64,000 bases of DNA from Diospyros lotus (taxonomy: Eukaryota > Streptophyta > Magnoliopsida > Ericales > Ebenaceae), in the NCBI RefSeq assembly GCF_014633365.1, contig NC_068338.1, forward strand, positions 49,921,716 to 49,985,715, written 5' to 3'. Within the stretch, counting starts at the first letter, position 1. Every line of letters starts with the position of its first letter. The notes beneath the pieces were generated by a model. That model made no database searches, was not told where the DNA came from, and saw nothing but the letters and a program-made list of their open reading frames with translations. This document shows positions 1 through 11,446 of this stretch, one piece after another. A program made the position numbers and the translations under genes.

Positions 1-259
1 TTGGGGCCCTAGGCCATTTAAAATATGGAGTCTCTTTAAAAAATAATAAAAAATATGAAAATTTTATTGGGACCCCTTTTTAATATTAAAATATTTAACA
101 TTAGAAATTTATTAAGCCCCTTTTGGGTAAAAAATATTTTTAATGCTAAAATATTTAAATATTTTTACTATTGAACTTGGCAAAAAAAAATTTATTGGGG
201 CCCCCTTTTATGGCGCCCTAGGCATAGGCCTCACTGGCCTATGCCTTAAGCCGACCCTG
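1..259. mobile_element. End of a hAT-type transposon, cut by window edge
   Basis: The stretch repeats GGGGCCC/CCCTAGGC motifs in an AT-rich background and stops at a terminus that, read inward, starts CAGGGTCGGCTTAAGGC. Plant hAT elements with TTF zinc-finger/DUF4371 transposases often have ends of the CAGGGCCGGC or CAGAGCCGG type, and the element at 3992-5198 has a similar end. The other end lies outside the window, so the target-site duplication cannot be tested. The family assignment is inferred from terminus resemblance only. Confidence 0.45.
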
Positions 260-309
260 CATACATATATATATATATATAAATTAATTTGTCACTCATT
301 GGCTTGAGA

Positions 310-1889
310 ATCGCCTACCGAGCTATATGGCTACCTTACCCACATCAGGCTCTCCATAGGATATTCTTTTCTTATCTGTGAAACATAATCATCGCGCCAA
401 AATAATAGTAATAGAGGCGCAAATAATAATGCCATGCAATGCTCATAGGGTCTCACATAAGTATAACATATATGCTCCATTATAAAAATGTACACATCAT
501 GCACATTTAAACATTTCAGTAACATATTCATTCATGAGCCCATGTATATACATATATATATATATATATCTTCAATCACATCCTAGTATTTTAGAGGATT
601 GAGTGATGCTAGTGGAAGCAATTAATAGCAATTTAGATCAACAATCATGTTTAATTTGGATTGAGAAAAGCCTTAACCAACTCAAATCATAACTAAAGTA
701 TATGATATTTATATAAAATCGAAGCCCTTGAAATCTATTTTATGACGCTCCAAATGGATCTCAATTTTGACTTCTACATCAAGAGTTATGCTCAAAATAG
801 TGCAACATACATGTGCTGAAAAAAGGGAAATAGTCAACTAAAAAAATTCTTGGCCAACTAATTCTTAGTCGACTAAGAAAATTGATTAGTCGACTGAGCC
901 AAGGGCTGACACTAAAATATGAGAAAACAGACATCTGCTGAGTCGACTAAACCCCAAGATTAGTCGACTAGACGCACACAGAAAGCCTGAAATGGACCCA
1001 AAACAACCACCACTAATTTCCTAATCCACCAAAGTCATTCCTTGAAGTAAAAATGAAGTAAACAAACCCCAACAAAACACCAACAAGACCCATTTCATAC
1101 CTACAAAAAAGATCCACTAAGATACAATAATGGAAACAACCGGACATTTTTCATGAAAAATATTACAATATTTATAATGGAAGCTTTTTGAAATGAAATG
1201 GAGAAGCAATGAAGGAAATACTTGTACAACACATTAAAAGAAAGTGCAAGAGAACTTGCCTTAAATGGTGCAATTCCAAAGAGATGAAAAACACTCCAAA
1301 ATCTGCAAATCTCCACTTAAAACTCTAACCAAGAGCAATAAATGAAGAGAATAGAAGAAGGAAATGAAGAGGAAGAAGAATAGATGAACGAGAGGGAGAG
1401 CAAGGGAGAATGGAGAGAGAGAAGAATAATGATTGTTTGAGAAGCAAGAAGAAATGGGGGGAGATCGGCTGCCGTCCCACTCCAACAACCTCATTCTTGG
1501 CAAATTTCCGATTATGCCTCCCATCACAACCCATACACACAATACATATCAAGCCCATTATAGATTTTTTACCTATTTTCTTTCTTTTCCTATTTCTTTA
1601 ACCAACCCACATTAATACCCATATGGGCCTAAGCCCAAATCAAGTGTCCACTCATATTAGGCTCCAAGCCCATTTAGCCCATAACTTAGACTCTTCCACA
1701 CATATAAACTCTATTTATGTGGGCTTATAAATTTTAATTTTCCTTACATTTATTATCCTACAAAATTTTTATTTTTATTAAGTTTCTTTTATAAACACAT
1801 AAATTATTTTTCACAATTAATTAAGGCAAAAACTCAAATACCAGAAACAAATTACCAATAACGCCTAGACCCACTAATGGGTCGTTACA
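310..1889 (-). mobile_element. LTR (family X, member 1), left limit uncertain
   Basis: On the minus strand the element begins TGTAACGACCCATTAGTGGG at 1889, a TG start typical of plant LTRs. It shares an ordered set of landmarks with members at 11737-13953 and 21010-24257: the terminal TAACGACCC block, a stretch rich in GCCCA words, a GA-rich tract (here 1320-1460), a short-motif array (here 831-970), and a block near 318-420 with the words GGCTA, ACC and CGCGC(A)AAATAATA. No gag, protease or polymerase coding is visible. The left end was not located; a hAT end abuts it near 260. It may be a solo or truncated LTR. Confidence 0.6.
831..970. repeat. Array of the palindrome TAGTCGACTA in LTR member 1
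   Basis: The palindromic 10-mer TAGTCGACTA or a one-base variant occurs at 831, 866, 887, 940 and 961. It sits at the internal position where member 2 has a GTACTGTA-type array and member 3 has a GAGCTCG array. Confidence 0.75.
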
Positions 1890-1930
1890 TAGTTATATTA
1901 CATATTTAATAAAAAGAAACAATAAAAATA

Positions 1931-2220
1931 ATAAAATAGGATTTAAAATTAGTTGTATGCAACCCGGGTTCAAAAATATGTGAAAAAATAGGATATAGAG
2001 AATGTTTTAATAAAATTTTCTAAAAATGTATTTCAGCGGTCGATAATGAATACATATAATGTATTTAGGGTTCTTTTTACTTGCCGACTACAATGAGTAA
2101 TTTTAGTCTCACGCTATTTTACTTCTTACCATTGTGAATAGTGTTAAGAAGAAAAAAAAATTTATGGCGTAAGGGTAAAATAAAATGAGCTACTCAATTT
2201 AGAAAAATACTATAAAATTA
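1931..2220. repeat. Diverged copy of a ~250 bp repeat unit
   Basis: Landmarks in order are AAAATTAGTTGTATGCAACC, a CAAAAA(T)ATGTGAAAAAATA block, CGATAATGAATACAT, CATTTAGG-like text and GAGCTACTCAATTTAG. The same order recurs once at about 10612-10880 and in tandem at 20001-21000. No coding potential is visible. Confidence 0.65.
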
Positions 2221-3983
2221 ACACATCTGAAGAAGTAAAAAAAAATCTCATTTTGGTTCAAAACATTCAGTATGCCTTAGCTGATGTTGCAAACAAAATC
2301 ACAGTTGTGGTCTGAACACATGGAATATGCAAAAAGAATTAGAAGGAAGAGCAGAAACTACAAGGAAATAAACTTCAAAATCTGAGCCCATTGCCATGGA
2401 TTAGACCTCTTGGCAATGTTGGCATGGATTGACCCAAATCGATTTGCGCCAAACTGGGGCAACAATGCTTATATGGGCTGACCCAATAAGGGTCCAAATA
2501 AATGGACCAGACCCGAGTTTAGTTAACTTTTATTATTATTCTTCAGATCCTTAATTTCTAGCTTTAGAGAATTGTCGAAAGATCCTTAAAAGTTTAGAAA
2601 TTATCAACACTCGAAGTTTGGAAACTCAAATTAGATTTTAGTGATCGCTTTTCATTTAGAATCTCATAAAAGCATGACAAATAATAATAATAATGATAAT
2701 AATAATAACAATAATAAAAGATATAACACACCAATTAAACCGTAAGTTTGCGCTTTGCAAACTTCATTAACTCTTTAATCTTTCTGAATTTTTCTTTAAT
2801 GTAAGAACATTGTTTATGATGTATTTTTAAGATGAGCTCAAACAATGAGGAAGAAGAAAATTTTCATTTTCTCGTATAGAATGTTCATAATGTATTTACT
2901 TTTCTAATTTTCTCTATATAATGTGTCACAACATTTTATGTACAAAAATATGATTAGTTATACATAATTATAGTTAAAGTAAATATAAAAAATAATTAAC
3001 TCATGAATGTGTGGTTGTCACCTGACAAGGAAGAAATCATTTTCCATAAAACAATCAGTAACAACTAACTTTTTCACCAAGAAAAAAATAAAATATATAT
3101 TTCATCTATATAAAAAAATTAGGGAAATATATATTTCTATATATTCTAAACTTTATAACTTTTCAATGTATTAATTATATATTTTGATTATTTTTAAAAC
3201 CCATGAAATATTACTATTAGTGGCACAAATTATTAAAACTTATTCATGAAAGAAAGCTTATCTTTTATTATTATTATTGTCTCCTTTTGTTAACTACGTA
3301 ATATAACTATTTTAATTAAAATCTGGAGACCTTTCTTTTGATTTCTAAAAATTTAATTAATAGTTATAGTAGTTTGAAGCCATGCACACTACAGATGCTA
3401 TCAGATTTTGCAACATTAATTTTACCAAAATGAATGGTTTAAATCTTAACACAGCCAAATAATCTGGAAGGAAAATATTTAATTGTTATTCATTTAGGTA
3501 GCGTTTGTTAAATGAGTAAAATAAGATTGTTTTAAGATAAGGTCCAAATGTTTTTCAGACCAAGATATGAAATGGTCAAGATAAGCTTGAAAAGTATTAC
3601 AAGATTTTTATTAAATTATTTGTTAAATTTTTTAGAATACACAAGTGTCATATTTTTTTTATCTCTAAGGATATCTTGAGATGGGGGAGAGATAAGCATA
3701 TATGAAAAAATCTATATAAGAAATCACGTGACTTCTTTTCCTGAACTTGTCAGATAAGTTTAACAAATATATTAAAAAAGATAAAAGTCTGAAATACTTT
3801 TCATATTTTACTTTTTTACTCTATATTTTAGTTAACAAACACTATCTCAATAGATTATCTTTCCACTCTATATCAGAAGCATCCATTTGCTACTTGGATT
3901 GGTGCTGAACTCCCCTAGCATTTTGATAACCTACCCTGATCGTCAAGCCACTTAAGCTGGCAAGAAAATCAAGGTTGTTTCCC
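2221..3983. other. AT-rich intergenic DNA without recognised gene
   Basis: I see no supported exon until about 3899. An imperfect AAT microsatellite lies at 2690-2716. The rest is AT-rich with no terminal repeats I can define. Confidence 0.6.
3899..3983 (-). pseudogene. Unidentified exon remnant, part 3 (left of hAT insertion)
   Basis: Read on the minus strand this continues the frame of 5207-5332 once the hAT element at 3992-5198 and one target copy are left out. The joined frame reads ASILGNNLDFLASLSGL and then meets ATCAGGGTAGGT, a possible 5' splice site. I do not recognise the protein. Confidence 0.35.
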
Positions 3984-3991
3984 AATATAGA

Positions 3992-5198
3992 TAGAGCCGA
4001 CCCTGGGTCAGGGCTACTAGGGCCACAACCCAAGGCCCACAACTAAGAGGGGTACAAATTTTTTTTTTTAAATTTATGTATATATGTGTATAAAAAATTA
4101 ACAAAAAAAAGTTATCACTTGTACCTTGTCAAAAGAAGATTTCATTGCTATTTTTATTTTGTTAGTACATGTGATGATTATTTTTACTTCGATTAATTGT
4201 GGAGGATAAAATTAAGTAGGGATATCAATGGTTTGGATTGGTCCGGTTCTATAAGAATTCAGTAACCGAACTATTTTTAAAGGTTCCGAAAAAATAAGAA
4301 CCGTAACCGAATTATTACATATATAAAACCAAGCCATGACCAATCCGTCACACTGGACCGATTTTAGTTTGATTTCGATTTTATCCAATTAACATTTAAC
4401 TTCTAAACATTTTCGCAAAATATAAAATTACAAACAAATTTGTTAATTAAAATAAACCCATAACTTCATTAATGCTTCAAGTCTTAAAGTAAAAATAGAA
4501 CAAAATAATTCATAGACTATCTCATCAAATGAGATTACATCGATCATTTAGTATAGCAATGGCGCATAAAAGGTTAGAAATAAAAGAGTTCATGAATTTC
4601 GCTAGTTTCCTAAGAAGTGATATTATTTATGCATATGTATATATATATATACTCAAAAAATTATAATATATATAAGTATAATGTCAGTTCTGATCCGGTT
4701 CGAACCATGGTTTGAAAAAAAAAATCAGTAACCAAACTAAATATATTGGTTCTTAATTTTTTAGAATCAGAACCTAACCATTGAACCATAGAACTAATCC
4801 AAAAGGCATGGTTCATTGGTTCGATCCGGTTTGTTCCAGTTCACCGATTTTTGGATATTTTTTGACAACCCTTGATAAAAGGAAATTGATCAAATCAAGA
4901 AATGCTTACGGAGATTCGGGAGGAAGTATGTAGACTCAAATATGTTGTTTTCGTTTTTTTAATGCAATATTTATAATGTAAGGTACTCTTTTTCCTTCAT
5001 TTGGGGTTTTGTCCCATTAGATTTTTCCCAAATAAGGTTTTAATGAGGCCCCAAATTATTTTTTCTTATCTTTTATAAATTCTTATAATTTTAATAAAAT
5101 TAATTAATTAATAATTTTTATTTTTTTATTTAATTTGTATAAAGTGGCACACTTGAAAAAATTTATCCCAGGCCCCCGAAAACCCAAGACCGGCTCTG
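3992..5198. mobile_element. Non-autonomous hAT element with 8 bp target duplication
   Basis: The left terminus is TAGAGCCGACCCTGGG. The right terminus, reverse-complemented, is CAGAGCCGGTCTTGGG. The 8-mer AATATAGA flanks both ends (3984-3991 and 5199-5206), the duplication length expected for hAT. The 1.2 kb body has no transposase frame and holds a second terminal-repeat element at 4217-4873. Insertion interrupted an apparently coding minus-strand stretch. Confidence 0.85.
4217..4873. mobile_element. Candidate MITE nested in the hAT element
   Basis: The left end is TAGGGATATCAATGG. The right end read inward is AAGGGTTGTCAAAAAA, sharing the AGGG-T-TCAA skeleton. The interior is full of GGTTC/GAACC words on both strands, which would let it fold. 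I could not define a clean target-site duplication, so the exact borders are uncertain. Confidence 0.5.
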
Positions 5199-5206
5199 AA
5201 TATAGA

Positions 5207-5332
5207 TGCACCCTCACTTGCTTGCTGCTCTGCACCTGATGAAGTTGAGGCTTCTCTCATCTGGCGTCATCTTCTCTCCAATTCTGGTTCATCAATGGCT
5301 AAGAGTTTGCGACATCCATTGCGGTGGTGCCT
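5207..5332 (-). pseudogene. Unidentified exon remnant, part 2 (between hAT and LTR)
   Basis: On the minus strand the frame is open except for one TGA, and it contains the words NGCRKLLAIDEPELERR and then, after the stop, EASTSSGAEQQASEG. Removing the hAT element on one side and the solo LTR on the other, each with one target copy, keeps this frame running through all three pieces (8553 down to about 3905), roughly 70 codons. I infer one exon split by two insertions. The in-frame stop and the insertions indicate a dead gene. I do not recognise the family. Confidence 0.45.
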
Positions 5333-6091
5333 TGTGATACCCCATGTTCGTATAAACTTGTCATGTAATTCCGATGAGTTTAGAATACCGAAAAAGTGAT
5401 TTTATAGCAATTTTAGGTACCGAATCAACTGCAGGGAATGCCTTGGAGTGAAATTGTCTAAAGAAAATTATATAGTCTCGACGAGCGTTTCGAGATAGGA
5501 TTTATGGTATCGAAAGAAATCGAATCGGGAACAGTTTTCGATACAGCTAAAATACAGCTGCTAATTAGGCTGTAAAACCGAATTGTCATAGGGGACTCCC
5601 GAAAAATCAACGGAACCCTAAGGGGGCTCCGATTTTACGTAACGAGCAACCCTTCAGTGGTTTCGGGATAAAACGACAGCTCGAAAAGGTCAGTGGGGCG
5701 AATCGTCCTTTTTGACTAAGTTTTGAATTATTAATTTTAGATTTTCGGTATTATAATACAACTTAATTCAGTGTTTGAGGGCATATTTGCAATTAGGGTA
5801 TTTTATAAGTAAAATAGGAATAAATTTTAAATTAAAATATGTAATTTTTCTAGTTTAATATATAGTTATATATATATAATATGTATATGGGTGTGCGTAT
5901 GAGGCCATTTTCACCGATTCCCTGCAAGCTCATTCCATGCCACAACAATGATTTTCCATCCGAGAATTGCGCAAAATGGGAAGATTATGGCCACGAGAAT
6001 TCTGTAAAAGATATGGATAGGTGGCGTCTGAAGATTTGAAGCAATTAATGTGCAATTAATGTGGAGTAGCGGCCAAGGCAGGGCATGGGCC

Positions 6092-6099
6092 TATAAATA
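6092..6099 (+). promoter_or_regulatory. TATA box of the solo LTR
   Basis: TATAAATA preceded by GGGCC and followed by a purine-rich leader is the usual layout of a plant LTR promoter. It lies about 760 bp inside the LTR start. Activity is not shown by sequence. Confidence 0.5.
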
Positions 6100-6579
6100 G
6101 AGGTTAATGGAAGCAAATGGGAAGAAGCAGGGAGAGAGTTGCAGAGCAGTGGCCGAGCGATGCGAGAGAGAGGGAGAGATCGAGCTCGGGCTGGGCAATC
6201 CGAGAGAGAAAGAGAGAGAGAGAGGGGAAGCTGGCCGGCACCATGGCTGCAAGCCTCAGCCATGGCAGCCGAGCATTAAGCGGCCGAGCGGAGCAGGGCA
6301 AGGGGCGAGCTGGTGCGGCGGCCCAGCAAGGTGCGTGGTGGTTGGCAAAGCGGAGGAGACCGACCGGTAAGGCTGAAGGCGGCCGGAGTGGCCGCAAGCT
6401 CGCGACGGCAGCCATGGTCGTGAGCTGAAGCTGCAGCAGGGCTGCACTAACCGCGGCCAACAGCGGCGTGGTGAGTGTGGCAGCGGCCGGGGAGGTTGAC
6501 GGAGGCCGACGAGGGTGATCGCGGCGGCCGGTGGGAGCGAGGGAGGGCCGGCGGAGCTCAACCGTGCGCGCGCATGGCT

Positions 6580-7607
6580 GGCGCGCAAGTTGCAAGGGCG
6601 GGTGCTGTGCGAAGAAAGAAGAAGAAGAAGAAGAAGAAGAAGAAGAAGAAGAAGAAGAGAGAAGAAAAAGAAGAAAGAATGAAAAGAATGAAGGAGAAGA
6701 AGAAGTTGCAGGTGTTGCGCGGGAAGAGAAGAAGGAGGAAGAAGAAGAGAGGAAGGAGAAAGAAAAAGGAAAAAAAAAAAGAAAAGAAAAAGAAAAAAAG
6801 AAAAAAAAGAAGAAAAAAAATAAGAAATGATGGAAAAAAAATCTTAGAAAATCCCAAAAGATAGGAAACTATATTTCGGTGATATCCTGGAGATTTTGGT
6901 GAAAAAAAAAAAATGGCTCGGGCACGCATGTCGGGAATATGGCATGCATATCGAGGAAACCGGAGATGCTGAGTTAAGGTAAGTAAAATCTCCTAAAAAA
7001 TTTCAGAAATTCAAGAATATTATTTTATGAATTTTTGCAGTGAAATATTTGAGAAAATATTTTAGAAATGTTTAGTTTGGATTTATTGAAGAAAATTGGC
7101 GCGCAAGTTGCAGGGGCGGGTGCTGTGCGAAGAAAGAAGAAAGAAGAAGAAGAAGAAGAAGAAGAAGAAGAGAAGGAAGAAGAAAAAGAAGAAAGAATGA
7201 AAAGAAGGAAGGAGAAGAAGAAGTTGTAGGTGTTGCGCGGGAAGAGAAGGAGGAAGGAGAAAGAAAAAGGAAAAAAAAAAGAAAAGAAAAAGAAAAAAAG
7301 AAAAGAAAGAAAAAAAAGAAGAAAAAAAAAAGAAATGATGGAAAAAAAATCCTAGAAAATCCCAAAAGATAGGAAACTATATTTCGGTGATATCTTGGAG
7401 ATTTTGGTGGAAAAAAAAAAAAACGGCCCGGGCACGCATGTCGGGAATATGGCACGCATATCGAGGAAACCGAAGATGCTGAGTTAAGGTAAGTAAAATC
7501 TCCTAGAAAATTTTAGAAATTCAAGAATATTATTTTATGAATTTTCGCAGTGAAATATTTGAGAAAATATTTTAGAAATGTTTAGTTTGGATTTATTGAA
7601 GAAAATT
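6580..7607 (+). repeat. Tandem duplication of ~515 bp inside the solo LTR
   Basis: Unit 1 spans 6580-7097 and unit 2 spans 7098-7607. Both begin GGCGCGCAAGTTGCA and end TTTATTGAAGAAAATT. Each has a long GAA/GAAAA purine tract (6616-6838 and 7131-7345) followed by GATATC(C/T)TGGAGATTTTGG and a GTAAGTAAAATCTCC block. The reading frames through the purine tracts encode only Lys/Glu or Phe/Leu runs and are not genes. The second tract is where contig B begins after the N gap. Confidence 0.85.
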
Positions 7608-8508
7608 AGGAAGAAATAGGAAGAAAATTATAGAAAATGCCGTAAATTATGGAAAAATAGGTTTTAATGTTTATTTAAATAATTATGGTGATTAGAATGC
7701 TTTAAGGTTGAAATTGAAGAGACTCGTGCAAATTTTGAGGATGGCACGCAAATCGAGGCGATGTAAGAGGCAAGGCACGAATATCGAGGTAGCTCGATAA
7801 GCTTGAGAAGGTAAGAGGTACTTCGTTGAAAATATTTTCATCATATTGACATGCCTTGATATGTATCCATCACGTAGAATGCATCCATGACATGACTATG
7901 AAATGCATAAATACACGTTGATATCATTGATCACACGCATATGAGGCCGTAGGGAGTACGAACTGGCACCGCTGCCTTACCAAGGGTGCACCCATACACT
8001 CCGGCTTCGAAAGAGGTGGCTGCTAAAATGGTAGGTAGCATGAGGGGTGCAGTTGACACCTACGATGAAAGACATTGCATACACTCATGACATAACATTA
8101 TGTACCCTTACTTAGATGGTTCATCATCTAACTTGGGTTTGCCCCTGGAACATTCAACGTTCCAGTCGGGACTTGCAGAGATGATTCCGAGAATGGTGAT
8201 ATGTAGTGACGTGAGACGTCAAGAAGCGAGTAAATGTATCATGTTATGTTGTAATATGAGTAGTTTAAGAATTATGTACATTGTATTGTCAGACGCTTAT
8301 GAATTAACTCTGTAATGAATGTCATGTCTAGTTATTATTATATGAGCAGGTTCGATTCAGCTTCCGCTTTGTATTTATTTTCTAGTGTAGATATCTCGCA
8401 CTAGATAAGGTCTTAGGGAATTTCGGGATAATGTAAAGAAAAAAAAAAAGAAAATACCAAATTTCTTAAGGCATAACACGCCCTAAAGAAGTGGGCTGTT
8501 ACATGCCC

Positions 8509-8553
8509 GAGCTCATGTATCTCCTTTGTTATTGATAAAATATTATTATTTTT
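8509..8553 (-). pseudogene. Unidentified exon remnant, part 1 (right of the LTR)
   Basis: On the minus strand this reads ITKEIHELG and continues into the 5207-5332 frame when the solo LTR is left out. AACAAAG just upstream could be a 3' splice site. From here to about 8690 the DNA is AT-rich with no other recognised content. Confidence 0.35.
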
Positions 8554-9563
8554 GCCATTAATTCCCATTATTGGTTATTAATAAAAGTAAAATCCTTGTA
8601 GAAAAAAAAAGAAGAAAATAGAAAGGAACTAAACTCAACACAAATTTGTTAAATCAACGTAAAATAGTAAATTAAAGATTATAAACACATAGAGGAGAAT
8701 CAAACAATCATATATGCCAAAGAGATTAATTTTTCTCTTAAAAAAGAATTTCAAAAGTGTTTCTTAATTATACAGTTCAGGGTTATAATAAGTTTGTGTC
8801 AAACGATACTCAAATTAACGAGGATGGATTGAGGATCTCTAACCAATATAGCAATTAACAAAGTTGTAACGATAAGTTATCAATAAATTTTACTTCCTAA
8901 AAGAAAAAAGAGATTATGTTGTCAGATTCTAAACAATTTTACAAGTGTTTAATTCTTATAATTAGATACTTTATTTCCCAAATCAAAGGTGATTCAACAC
9001 TTCCGACCCATGCCACACAATGAGGGATAGCATCAATTAACTTGTCGTAAATCAAACAATCAAGTGTATAAACCACCATTTGTATAGTAAAAGAGAAAAA
9101 GGGTAAAAGTATACACATTCTATTTACATTTTCATGGATGAAAGGATTAATTATAAAAGAATCTGCAAACTACAACATATACTGAATTTCCCAATTTACA
9201 ATACTTTATTAGAATGAATGATTTAACCCATTAAACAATCTTAATTGCATTAACCCAATACTCGCCGGGTAATAATCTTTACATTAATGATCACATTCAC
9301 ATATATTTATTGCATAAATATTTGGTGGTTAATTAAATTGCAAGATCTGCAACCCGCCCAATCTTTATAGCAATGGCTGAAATGAATAATAAATAAGACA
9401 ATTAGAATAAACTATCGTCACATAATGTTCTTGAACATTATATAAAAGATTACGAGAAGTAAGGAATACTATTTGTATTTACATCAAATTTTAAGAGTGC
9501 AGAATGAAGTTTATCTAAATAAACAAAAATTAAGCAAGATGTAGCATCCAGAACAATTATTAC

Positions 9564-10310
9564 CACAAGTCCCCGGGTATATAAATTGTTCTCCTCCATT
9601 TGTTTGGCCGATTCTAGCCTCCCAACTATAGTCGGCAAGGCACCTGTAAGACACCGTAACAGTATATGAACAAGAGTTTGTGGACTAATTCAGAATTCAA
9701 GATTTTTTCTACTAAAACCAGGCAGAGCTAAAATTTTGTTAACTGAATTTTGTGCATTCTGCAGAAACATGGAGTCTCTCTTTTGCAATCCCATAAGCTA
9801 AATAATTGGAAAAAAAAAAATGGGGAAAACTAATAAGGCTTAATTAGTAGCATAACTGTTCGAAAATATTACCTGATTCTTCATATGGGGTTGTTAATTT
9901 TATCCCCCAACCATGCAAATGCATCCAATTGTGTTGGTGAGGCCAATGACATTGCGAGTGAGATCTTAACAAGATGTAAAAGCAAGCAGGTGTGCCAAGG
10001 GATAAAACACGATGCTTCTTAATCCGTTTTCTAATCCCCTGTGCACGAGACTCCTCATTCTCTAATAGTCTATATTCTCTACAAAGAGAAGTACATAAAG
10101 ATATCATGCACAATACAGTGATCATGAATTAACATTATCAAGTGTTAATAAAAAAGAAAATTGAGAAGTACATTTTTTTGCTTTGATCTGTATGAAGATT
10201 TCTACTTTCTGATTGCTCCATCATGTCACTTCTGATGTAGATGTGCAACTCCAAGAGAGCATGTTCTTCGAACACCCAAAAGAAGGAAAAGCAATCGATA
10301 AGGCAATAAA
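9564..10310 (-). pseudogene. Three-exon remnant of an unidentified gene (copy F1)
   Basis: On the minus strand three exon-like blocks fit splice signals and phase: one ending at 10172 before GT (…EQSESRNLHTDQSKK), one at 10078-9873 between TTTGTAG and GTAATA (EYRLLENEESRAQG…PYEESG), and one at 9643-9564 between CTTACAG and GTAATA (ALPTIVGRLESAKQMEENN). Joining them keeps one frame, with codons split across both junctions. The diverged copy at 18930-19700 keeps the same junctions, so the exon model is better supported than the frames alone. I do not recognise the family. Flanking exons are absent, so it is a fragment. Confidence 0.45.
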
Positions 10311-10360
10311 AGTAAAGAAGCGGTGAAGTTTGTCTCGTGAGGCAATAGATATATAACCAA

Positions 10361-10545
10361 TGTCAACCAATGCATGTCATACGTTTAGACATTTATGTGT
10401 CAATTAGTCCGAGTTTTGTTGCTGAAAACCAATGCATGTTATACATGTAGACTTTTATGTGTCAAGTAATTCGAGTTTAGTCTGTAACAACCAATGCATG
10501 TTATACATCTAGACTTTTACGTGTCAAATAGTCTGAGTTTTGCAT
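10361..10545. repeat. Three ~62 bp tandem units
   Basis: ACCAATGCATGT(C/T)ATAC followed by TAGAC-TTTA-GTGTCAA repeats three times. The same array is at 19755-19925 in the diverged duplicate. Related words (CATTTAGGCTTTTACGTGTC) occur in the 250 bp units, so the two repeats probably share an origin. Confidence 0.75.
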
Positions 10546-10611
10546 AATTAAGTTCTAGTTGTAATAAAATAGTCGAAACTGACAAAAGCTTTAAAACGTA
10601 AGAATAAAAAA

Positions 10612-10880
10612 ATGAGTTACTCGATTTAAAAAAAAAATAAGAATCAAAATTAGCTGTAACTAACCTCGGCTCAAAAAGGTGTAAAAAAAAAAAGATGCAG
10701 AAAATTATAATAAAATTCCCTAACCATGCATTTTAGCAATTGATAATGAATACATGTCATTCATTTAGGCTTTTGCATCTCAACCTCAAGTAATTTGTGT
10801 CCCACTCTGTTTTACTTTTATTGTGACTAATACTACTAACTGACAAAAAAAAAAAAAATTATAATGTAAAAGTGATAAAG
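10612..10880. repeat. One ~250 bp unit
   Basis: Same landmark order as 1931-2220 and 20001-21000: GAGTTACTCGATTT, CTCAAAAAGGTGT, CTAACCATGCATTTTAGCAA, TTGATAATGAATACATG and CATTTAGGCTTTTGC. Confidence 0.65.
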
Positions 10881-11438
10881 TGTAACATCTTGGTATCTTG
10901 AAAAATAATTAATTTTTATATTTAAAATGATTTGTTTATAATTTACTAGTTATTTATGGATTTGAGAATTTTAATAGGAGAAATTATAATTATTGTGTTC
11001 TTGTGATTGTAAGTTTGTAAAATTTTTGGGATTTAAGTATAATTTCGAAAAATGGGAACTAAGATTAGTATATAATTAGTTGGTGCAAATATAATAGTAA
11101 AGGTGTTGGCAGCTCAGGCAGTCGGGTCTTGGGTTCGCGTCCAGGAGAGGCGCGCTAGAATTATTTTTGGAGGCATACACGCGTGAGGCCATGAAAGCGG
11201 CCGTGCGTGGCCATGCGGAAACGGGCGCGACATGCGGGGCCATGTGTGGCACGGGCCCAGCGAGCGGAGTTAGGTTGGCTGCCAGAGCTTGCGTTGCAGA
11301 AAGAAGGACTACGTGGGCAGAATAATTCATCAAAAGAAGAATAAATGGGAAAATTAAGTAAATAAAGAAGAATAGGTGGACAATGATGAAACTTGAGTGG
11401 AGATTATTATATACTTATACCACCTGAATCAAATTCCC

Positions 11439-11446
11439 TATAAATA
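11439..11446 (+). promoter_or_regulatory. TATA box in the TGTAACATC LTR
   Basis: CCCTATAAATAAG about 560 bp after the LTR start fits a U3 promoter. It is a motif match only. Confidence 0.4.

Larger units (their letters stand above)
5333..8503 (+). mobile_element. Solo LTR (about 3.2 kb), family TGTGATACCCC
   Basis: It begins TGTGATACCCC and ends GGGCTGTTACA, with the TG/CA limits of an LTR. The flanks TGCCT (5328-5332) and TGCCC (8504-8508) differ at one base and look like an aged 5 bp target duplication. A TATA box lies at 6092. The part downstream of it is GC-rich, then turns into a purine-rich tandem duplication (6580-7607). No retrotransposon proteins are encoded, so this is a solo LTR or a large terminal-repeat derivative. 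It interrupts a minus-strand exon remnant. Confidence 0.75.
8690..10610. repeat. Segment duplicated (diverged) at 18145-20000
   Basis: From GAATCAAACAATCATATATG onward the two stretches run in parallel, sharing exon remnants, intron text and a ~62 bp minisatellite. They differ by many substitutions and small indels, so this is an old duplication, unlike the near-identical 22 kb one. It carries parts of an unidentified minus-strand gene. Confidence 0.75.

Noticed and set aside
831..970. CRISPR-like array
   Set aside because: Short palindromes with irregular spacing inside an LTR of a plant genome; no conserved repeat-spacer length and no cas genes.
6475..7455. Long Lys/Glu-rich and Phe-rich reading frames on both strands
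   Set aside because: They are translations of purine tracts inside an LTR, open in several frames because of composition, with no domain.
11126..11142. Box-B-like GGGTTCGCGTCC suggesting a tRNA or SINE
   Set aside because: No matching A box or cloverleaf arms upstream, and it lies inside an LTR where such words are common.
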